A DNA stretch of 5,079 bases, from positions 1-5,079 of the forward strand of contig JBBDNT010000140.1 of NCBI GenBank assembly GCA_040877445.1, in the 5' to 3' direction. This document shows positions 1 through 5,079 of this stretch, piece by piece. The notes under the pieces were generated by a model. That model did not search any database. It was not told where the DNA came from and saw only the letters and a list, made by a program, of their open reading frames with translations. The stretch's first letter is position 1; the number at the start of each line of letters is the position of its first letter. The stretch comes from JBBDNT01 sp040877445 (GTDB lineage: Bacteria > Planctomycetota > Planctomycetia > Planctomycetales > Planctomycetaceae). The position numbers and the translations under genes were made by a program.

Positions 1-810
1 GGGGTCGATCACGTCGCGGAGCGCGGGGGAGCGGAGCAGGTCGAACGCGCCTTGTTGGAACTTGTCGAGCCCCTCGATGAGCGGCTCGGCCCGGTCGATC
101 GCGCGAAGCTGCCCATCGAGCGACTCGAGCAGCGCTTCGCGCTGGTCGAGATCCTTCAACTCGAGCTGCGCGGGAGGCGTGAGCATTCTGGCGATTTCGT
201 CGCGGCGGTCGCCGGGGGCGAACCGCAACGGGTCGTGAGCCGGCCCGAGGAAGTTCACGTGCAGGTCGCCGGCGTCTTTGTACTCGCCGAACGAAACGTA
301 GGTCGGCAAGCCGCGCGGAGCGGGGCGGACCTTCGAGACGACGCTGCCGTACGAGGGGTTCTTGACGCCCCCCTGGTTGGTCCGCGGATTTCCGGAGAGC
401 CAGTACAGCCCGCCGCTGTGCTCCCACTTTTCGGTGCCGATGCCGACCGAGCGGAGGATGCTGAACTTGTCGGCCATGCGGGCGAGGCGGGGCATCAGCT
501 CGCAGAACTCGATGCCGGGGACGTTGGTTTCGATCGGCTTGAGCTCGCTGCCCCACGGGGGGGGCGTCTCGGGCTTCATGTCGAACATGTCCTGGTGCGG
601 CGGCCCGCCGTTGAGCCAGACGAGGATCATGTGCTTGGCTTTGGGAGGCGGGGCGTTCTCGCGGGGCGCCGCGGCGCGGAGCATGTCGATCATCGACAGG
701 CCGAACAAGCCGGCCCCGCCGACGCGCAGAAAGTCGCGGCGGCCGAGATTGCGGAAGCCCGGGCAGCCCAGTTCGCCGCGGCGGCGGCTCGTTCGCTGAT
801 TCATTGTCAT
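1..810 (-). CDS. DUF1501 family Tat-exported protein, C-terminus cut by the window edge
   Basis: This frame is open from the ATG at 810 to base 1, giving 270 residues with no stop; the rest lies beyond the left edge. The N-terminus carries a twin-arginine motif, GRRDFLRVGG (residues 23-32), then a hydrophobic stretch (GAGLFGLSMIDML) and an AAA likely cleavage area near residues 46-48, so export by Tat is expected. The mature part starts with the DUF1501 hallmark ILVWLNGGPPHQDMFDMKPE (62-81), followed by EHSGGLYWLSGN (130-141). DUF1501 is related to the alkaline phosphatase/sulfatase superfamily, so H72 and D74 may bind metal; that is inference. Family members usually run a little over 400 residues, so roughly the last third is missing. 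A second in-frame ATG at 804 is an equally good start, and neither has a clear Shine-Dalgarno. The gene begins 67 bp after the cytochrome-WD40 gene and is probably its operon partner. Substrate unknown. Confidence 0.93.
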   Translation of the reverse strand, partial: MTMNQRTSRRRGELGCPGFRNLGRRDFLRVGGAGLFGLSMIDMLRAAAPRENAPPPKAKHMILVWLNGGPPHQDMFDMKPETPPPWGSELKPIETNVPGIEFCELMPRLARMADKFSILRSVGIGTEKWEHSGGLYWLSGNPRTNQGGVKNPSYGSVVSKVRPAPRGLPTYVSFGEYKDAGDLHVNFLGPAHDPLRFAPGDRRDEIARMLTPPAQLELKDLDQREALLESLDGQLRAIDRAEPLIEGLDKFQQGAFDLLRSPALRDVIDP

Positions 811-877
811 GGCGGGGTGTGGTTGGAGGAAAGTCGTCGGGATGATGGTTCGCGCGGCCGGAGCTTGCGTCGTGTCG

Positions 878-2293
878 TCAGGGTTCCGCGGAGGTCGATG
901 TCGCAGTGGGAGGAGCGGCGAGTCCCGGCGCGGCGAGGAACGTGCGGAGCTTCATCTCGCCGGCATCGGCCGCATCGGTTTTCCAGAGGGTGACGTTGCC
1001 GTCGAAGCCGGCGACGGCGAGCAGTTTGCTTTCCGGGTGATAGTCGATCGCGAACAACCATTCGGAATGCCCCTCGAAAGCGCGGATCTGGTTGCGCTTC
1101 TCGATTCCGAACTGGCGGGCGGTGCGATCGGTCGAGCAGGCGAACAACTCGCCGTCGCAGGCGACCAGACGATGCACCGGGCCGCCGAAGCCGCGGATTT
1201 CGGCCAGTTGATGCCGTTTCTTCTTGGTCATCTTTTCGGGATCTTCCCAGCCGGGGTCGCCGGCGATCCAGTGGCGGATGCGCGCGTCGCCGCCGCAACT
1301 CAGGGCGCGTTCGTCGCCGTCCCAGGCGACGGCGTACACCGGCTCGGCGTGGTCGGGGAAGGTGGCCGCCGTCTCGCCGGTTTCGACGTCGAAAATCTTG
1401 CAGGTCTTGTCGCGGCTGGCGGTGGCGAGCCGCGTTCCCGCCGGGTTCCAGGCGACGTCGAGCACCCAGTCGGAATGGTCCTTGAAGACTCGCTCCTGCT
1501 TGCCGGTCGCCACGTCGTGAATCCACACGAGATGATCGGCCCCGCCGACGGCGAGTCGACTTTCGTCGGGGCTGAAGGCGACGGCGAAGGCGCAGTCGGC
1601 CATCGAGCCGAAGTGCGCGAGGAGCTTGCCGTCGTTCGCGTCGAGGACCTTCGCTTCGCCCAGTCGTCCCGGCGTGCCCGCGGCGATCGCGAGGCGGGCG
1701 CCCGCCTTGTCGTAGGCGAGATCGTAGGTCCGCTCGGCGATGTCGGGGAAGCGTCGCAGCAGCGTGCCGTCCTCGACGCTCCAGACGGTGATTTCGTGCA
1801 GCCCGCCGATCGCGAGTTCCTTGCCTTCGGGATGGAACGCGACCGCGGTGACCGGCAACGGGCGGGAATACGCCTCCGGCGGTGCGGGATGTTTCCACTC
1901 GGCGAGGCTGACGAGGCTCGCGGCCGGGTCGCCGCCGTCGAGTTTCGCTCCCGCGGCGATCCAGAGGCGAATGCGGTCGAGCTGCTCCTTCGTGAGCGAG
2001 TCGGCGTCGCGCGGCATGCGGAGCGACGGCTCTTCCTCGACGAGCAACGACAGCAGGTAGCTGTCGTCCGGCTTGCCCGGCACGATCGGCGGTTCCCCGG
2101 ATTCGCCCGGTTCGAGCAGCGACGCGAACGTGTGCAACTGGTATTCGCCCTGAAACTTCCGCTCCCCGTGGCACGCCAGACAGCGATTCACCAGCAGTGG
2201 AGCGACATCGCGGCGAAACGACACCTCCTCCGCGACGGCGGTTCGGGCCGTGCCGGCCAACGCGAGCAGAGCGCAGAGGAGTCGCATTCGCAT
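878..2293 (-). CDS. Secreted planctomycete cytochrome c–WD40 beta-propeller protein
   Basis: A 471-residue protein. Residues 1-21 form a Sec signal peptide (MRMR, hydrophobic core, AVA cleavage site before EE). Residues about 22-119 are a planctomycete-type cytochrome c domain: the haem motif is CLACHG (C38, C41, H42), and M93 in LRMPRD is the likely distal ligand, followed by the helix LTKEQLDRIRLWIAAGA. Residues about 147-437 contain seven WD40-like repeats, ending near ITVW (168-171), AKVLD (214-218), VWIHD (256-260), CKIFD (299-302 region), IRHW (339-342), ARQF (392-395) and VTLW (434-437). That is enough for a closed seven-bladed propeller. A basic loop (KMTKKKRHQ, 354-362) lies between blades 5 and 6, and the tail (454-471) is Ala/Pro/Thr/Ser-rich. 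The start follows the upstream stop by 16 bp with no clear Shine-Dalgarno; a second ATG at 2287 is possible. It is likely a periplasmic electron-transfer or docking partner of the neighbouring proteins; its precise role is unknown. Confidence 0.93.
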   Translation of the reverse strand: MRMRLLCALLALAGTARTAVAEEVSFRRDVAPLLVNRCLACHGERKFQGEYQLHTFASLLEPGESGEPPIVPGKPDDSYLLSLLVEEEPSLRMPRDADSLTKEQLDRIRLWIAAGAKLDGGDPAASLVSLAEWKHPAPPEAYSRPLPVTAVAFHPEGKELAIGGLHEITVWSVEDGTLLRRFPDIAERTYDLAYDKAGARLAIAAGTPGRLGEAKVLDANDGKLLAHFGSMADCAFAVAFSPDESRLAVGGADHLVWIHDVATGKQERVFKDHSDWVLDVAWNPAGTRLATASRDKTCKIFDVETGETAATFPDHAEPVYAVAWDGDERALSCGGDARIRHWIAGDPGWEDPEKMTKKKRHQLAEIRGFGGPVHRLVACDGELFACSTDRTARQFGIEKRNQIRAFEGHSEWLFAIDYHPESKLLAVAGFDGNVTLWKTDAADAGEMKLRTFLAAPGLAAPPTATSTSAEP

Positions 2294-2309
2294 CGAAGGA
2301 TTCGATCGG

Positions 2310-4961
2310 TCAATGATTCAGGACGAACTCGCGGGTGTTCAACAGGCTCCACAGCACGTCCTGAAAGGCGCGCGGCGATGACTCGCGGCCTTGCACGTAG
2401 TCGAGGCACGCCGCCCGCTCGCCGTCGTTCGGCAAGCGGGTGAGCGTGGCGAGATAGAGTTCGTCGATGCGGGCGTCGTCGTCGGAGACCGCTTCGAGCA
2501 GCCGCGTCACCCGGCCTTCTCCGTAAATCTTCTCCAGCACCCGCGGATGGTTCGCGAGGTACAGCGTCTGCACGATGGTGGCGTTCGCGTCGCGCTCGCA
2601 GTCGCATTGCACCTCGGTGTCGCGCGTCGGCCGGCCGAAAATGCGGAAGGCGTAGCTCAACGGGGCCTCCCCTTTCTTGTAACTCGTGACCCCCGCGACC
2701 TCGATCGCCTTGGCTTGCTCCGGCAGGAACAGGCCGGCGGGGAACTCCTCGACCGTGCCGGTCGCATGGTCGATCGCATCGACCAGCGCCTCCGCGGGCA
2801 AACGCCGCAATTCGAACGCGCCGAAGTTCCGCCGGGCGGCGCCGATTCGCGCGGGATCCACCGTCGCCGGCGTGGACGACTGCTGATAGGCGCGGCTGTT
2901 GGCGATCGTGCGGTGCAGCCAGCGGAGATCGTACTTGTGGGCGATGAACCGCCGGCAGAGTTCGTCCAGCAATTCCGGATGCGACGGCGGATTCAAGGGC
3001 GAAAGATGGTCCGGCGGATCGACGATTCCCCGCCCGAAGTAATGCGCCCAGACCCGGTTCACGATCGCCTTCGCGAAGAAGGGATTGTCCGGCCGGCGAA
3101 GCCATTCCACCACGAGCGGCCGCGGATCCTGGTCCTGCGGAACGTCGATCGAACCGTCATCCCCCAGCAGCCGGAAGGTCTCGCTTTTCTGCGAACCGAG
3201 CGGACTGCTGACGCTGGCGAAATCGCGTTTCGAATCGTCGTGCCGGACGTCGGTGCCGAACCGCTTCGGACCGTTGGTCATTCGTCCGCGGCGGGCCTCG
3301 AGCTCGGCGATTTCGCCCGCGACCTCGTCCCGTTCCGCCTCGCGGGCTGCGAGTTCCTGTTCCAGCGGCTCGATGACCTCGGCCCCCTTCTTCTCGTTGC
3401 GGGCGCGGTTCAGTTCGTCGCGGGCCTTGTTCGCCGCGGCGGTCGCCTCTTTCAGGCGCTTGTCGCGCAGTTCCTTCAGCGGGGCGTCGAGTTCCTTGGC
3501 CTGCTTGGGGAGTTCCTCGAACATCTTCAGAATCGCTTCGGGCATCGCCTTCTTGTCGGGAGAACGAGCCCCCTTGAGCTGATTGAAGAAGTTGGCGAAG
3601 CTCAAGAGGTCGTCCTGGCTCCAGATGTCGTGCGGGTGGCGATGGCATTCGGCGCACTCCATCCGCAGACCGAGAAACGCGTGCGACACCTGAATCGCCC
3701 CCTTCACGCCGGTCGAACGCTCCCGCTGCCAGTACAGGTCGAGCGTGTGCCGCGACGCGTAGGCCGGCAGCTCGCGCGCCTCGCGCGCGTTTTCCTCGGC
3801 GAGCGTGAGCGCCTCCTCGATCCACTCCTCGTAGGATCGCCCCTCCTGGCTGGTCGCCGTCAGAATGCGTTCGGCGAGCTGATCGTAGGGAACGTTCTCC
3901 GTCAGGCGGGCGCGAACCCAATCGTAGACGCGGCGATTCTCGGCCGGCTCGACGAGCGCGTAGTTGGCGTTGTAGCCGGAAGGCTTGAGGATGTCGCACA
4001 GCTTCGTCGCCCACAGGGCGGTGTGCCCCGGCCGTTCGAGCAGTTCGTCGATCTTCTTCGCCCGCTTGTCCGGCGACTGGTCGGCGAGAAACCCGCGGAC
4101 TTCTTCGGAGTCGGGAAGTCCGCCGGCCAGGTCGAGCGAGGCGCGCCGGAGAAACGTCGCATCGTCGCACGATTCCGCCGGGGGGACGTTCAACGCGCGA
4201 AGTTTCGCCAGAATATGCTCGTCGATGAAATCGTGCGCCGCGACCTGCGGGAACTCGACCGGCGTGCCCGGAACCATCGCCATCGCGACCGCCGGCTCCG
4301 CTCCGTAGCGGACGACGATCGCCGTGTCGCCGATCCCTTTCGCCGTCACGATTCCCCGCGCGTCGATCTCCGCCACGTCGCCGTCGACCGGCTCGAAGCG
4401 GCACAGGCGGGTGACGTCTTCGCTTCCGCCGTCGCGGAAATGGACTTCGACCTTCAATGGATACGTCTCGCCCACCGGAATCGTGCGCTGTTGGGGCGTG
4501 ACGACCAGCCGCTCGATTTGCGACTTCTCCCGCGGGTCGAGCGGCGCGCCCCGTTCGAGCCAGGCGCGCAACAGTCGATGTTCGGGGCTGCCCGGGTCGA
4601 AGAGTTTCCCGCCGCCGTGGCTCACGCCGCCGCTCGGCTTGAGCAACAGCAAACTCGCTTCGGGATCGGCGAGATTCACGCGGCGACCGGCGAACTCCCG
4701 CGTCAGACTGGCGTGGTCCGCCGCCGGATCGACGCCGAACAGCGACAGCCGAAATCCGTTCTCACCCTTCACCTTGCCGTGGCAGCCCCCGGCGTTGCAT
4801 CCCAATCGGCTGAACAGCGGGATCACGTGCCGCGAGAACAGCGGCTCGTCGACAAGTTCGGCGTCGGCGCGTGTCGCGGAACCCGGCTCGTTCGCAACGA
4901 CCGGAATCATGGCCCACGCGCACAGAAGGCTCGCGGCGACGCCAGTGAGGAAGACCCGCAT
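2310..4961 (-). CDS. Secreted multidomain protein: cytochrome c-like, Ig-like, DUF1549, coiled coil, DUF1553
   Basis: An 883-residue protein. Residues 1-23 are a Sec signal peptide (hydrophobic core, VVA cleavage site). Residues about 38-142 form a cytochrome c-like domain whose motif is CNAGGCHG (C55, C60, H61), with four residues rather than two between the cysteines; H115 in VSHGGGKLFD is a possible second ligand. Residues about 149-231 look like a bacterial Ig-like (Big_2) domain, with VTPQQRTIPVGE, DVTRLCRF and IDARGIVTAKGIGDT. DUF1549 spans about 243-460 (FLRRASLDLAGGLPD, 270-284) and ends with MECAECHRHPHDIW, which holds a standard C-x2-C-H (C436, C439, H440). Residues about 475-560 are a Lys/Glu/Ala-rich probable coiled coil. 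DUF1553 runs from about 613 to near the C-terminus (NPFFAKAIVNRVWAHYFGRG, 626-645). The architecture is typical of Planctomycetes; the biochemical function is unknown. A purine-rich GAAGAG (4970-4975 on the minus strand), 8 nt before the ATG, is at best a weak ribosome binding site. It is probably the first gene of the operon. Confidence 0.94.
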   Translation of the reverse strand: MRVFLTGVAASLLCAWAMIPVVANEPGSATRADAELVDEPLFSRHVIPLFSRLGCNAGGCHGKVKGENGFRLSLFGVDPAADHASLTREFAGRRVNLADPEASLLLLKPSGGVSHGGGKLFDPGSPEHRLLRAWLERGAPLDPREKSQIERLVVTPQQRTIPVGETYPLKVEVHFRDGGSEDVTRLCRFEPVDGDVAEIDARGIVTAKGIGDTAIVVRYGAEPAVAMAMVPGTPVEFPQVAAHDFIDEHILAKLRALNVPPAESCDDATFLRRASLDLAGGLPDSEEVRGFLADQSPDKRAKKIDELLERPGHTALWATKLCDILKPSGYNANYALVEPAENRRVYDWVRARLTENVPYDQLAERILTATSQEGRSYEEWIEEALTLAEENAREARELPAYASRHTLDLYWQRERSTGVKGAIQVSHAFLGLRMECAECHRHPHDIWSQDDLLSFANFFNQLKGARSPDKKAMPEAILKMFEELPKQAKELDAPLKELRDKRLKEATAAANKARDELNRARNEKKGAEVIEPLEQELAAREAERDEVAGEIAELEARRGRMTNGPKRFGTDVRHDDSKRDFASVSSPLGSQKSETFRLLGDDGSIDVPQDQDPRPLVVEWLRRPDNPFFAKAIVNRVWAHYFGRGIVDPPDHLSPLNPPSHPELLDELCRRFIAHKYDLRWLHRTIANSRAYQQSSTPATVDPARIGAARRNFGAFELRRLPAEALVDAIDHATGTVEEFPAGLFLPEQAKAIEVAGVTSYKKGEAPLSYAFRIFGRPTRDTEVQCDCERDANATIVQTLYLANHPRVLEKIYGEGRVTRLLEAVSDDDARIDELYLATLTRLPNDGERAACLDYVQGRESSPRAFQDVLWSLLNTREFVLNH

Positions 4962-4996
4962 CGGAAGGTCTCTTCAGTGTTAAGGCAACGGCGGGA

Positions 4997-5025
4997 ATTT
5001 GATTGACCGTGGTGTGAATCGTCAA
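4997..5025 (-). promoter_or_regulatory. Candidate sigma70-type promoter upstream of the DUF1549/DUF1553 gene
   Basis: Read on the minus strand, TTGACG (5025-5020) matches the -35 consensus at five of six positions. After exactly 17 nt comes TCAAAT (5002-4997), which matches the -10 consensus at four of six. The segment is clearly richer in A/T than its surroundings. Transcription would start near 4990, leaving a leader of about 30 nt before the ATG at 4961. Position and orientation fit a promoter for the three-gene set. Planctomycete promoters are poorly defined, so this is pattern matching only. Confidence 0.4.
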
Positions 5026-5031
5026 GGGGTG

Positions 5032-5062
5032 GCTGGGGTCGAAGCGAAGCGCAGCCCCCAGC
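5032..5062. repeat. Short inverted repeat, possible terminator hairpin or dispersed intergenic palindrome
   Basis: GCTGGGG (5032-5038) and CCCCAGC (5056-5062) are perfect 7-bp inverted arms around a 17-nt centre that itself contains the tandem GAAGCGAAGC. The element sits just upstream of the candidate promoter, outside any gene supported here. It has no following T-run on either strand, so a classic intrinsic terminator is not well supported. It could be the end of a neighbouring transcription unit or a copy of a dispersed palindromic element. Confidence 0.4.
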
Positions 5063-5079
5063 GATGCGCCGACACGCTC

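Noticed and set aside
811..877. Possible promoter or terminator between the WD40 and DUF1501 genes.
   Set aside because: No hairpin with a T-run, no -35/-10 pair and no clear Shine-Dalgarno could be seen, so read-through from the upstream gene is the simpler view.
52..993. A 313-codon plus-strand open frame over the left end.
   Set aside because: It is a register shadow of the DUF1501 gene, whose Tat motif and family signature are clear on the minus strand.
807..2174. Long minus-strand frames in other registers (807-2174, 2188-3105, 3157-4404).
   Set aside because: They give Arg-rich low-complexity translations typical of out-of-frame reading of high-GC genes and overlap well-supported coding sequence.
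809..2443. A 544-codon plus-strand open frame opposite the cytochrome–WD40 gene.
   Set aside because: Same codon-register effect. The minus-strand frame has a signal peptide, haem motif and WD40 repeats, while this one shows only biased composition.
2391..5006. An 871-codon open frame on the plus strand, opposite almost all of the DUF1549/DUF1553 gene.
   Set aside because: It is in exact codon register with the minus-strand gene, so it would be closed only by TTA, CTA or TCA codons, which are rare in such GC-rich genes. Its translation is Arg/Val/Ala-rich with no recognisable domain.

Overview
This GC-rich window almost certainly comes from a planctomycete or a close relative in the PVC group. 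Every recognisable gene belongs to a family that is heavily expanded in Planctomycetes: DUF1549/DUF1553 proteins with planctomycete-type cytochrome c domains, cytochrome c–WD40 fusions, and Tat-exported DUF1501 proteins. The genus cannot be told from the sequence alone.

All three genes lie on the minus strand and read from right to left. The right end (about 4976-5079) is a short upstream region. It holds a 7-bp inverted repeat and a plausible sigma70-type promoter pointing into the first gene. Gene 1 (4961-2310) is an 883-residue secreted protein: signal peptide, cytochrome c-like domain with an unusual C-x4-C-H motif, bacterial Ig-like domain, DUF1549 with an internal C-x2-C-H, a charged coiled-coil stretch, then DUF1553. 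Only 16 bp separate it from gene 2 (2293-878), a 471-residue secreted protein with an N-terminal C-x2-C-H cytochrome c domain and a seven-bladed WD40 propeller. After 67 bp comes gene 3 (810 to the left edge), a DUF1501 protein with a twin-arginine signal. It is cut by the window edge, so 270 residues are visible and the C-terminus is missing.

The tight spacing, shared strand and absence of any visible terminator suggest one operon. All three products should leave the cytoplasm, two by Sec and one by Tat. A reasonable inference is an extracytoplasmic set of two probable haem proteins and one probable metal-dependent enzyme of the alkaline phosphatase-like superfamily, working on an unknown substrate. 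Polysaccharide or sulfated-glycan breakdown is often suggested for such gene sets, but nothing here identifies the substrate.

The long plus-strand open frames are codon-register shadows of these genes. No RNA genes, mobile elements or CRISPR arrays were seen.
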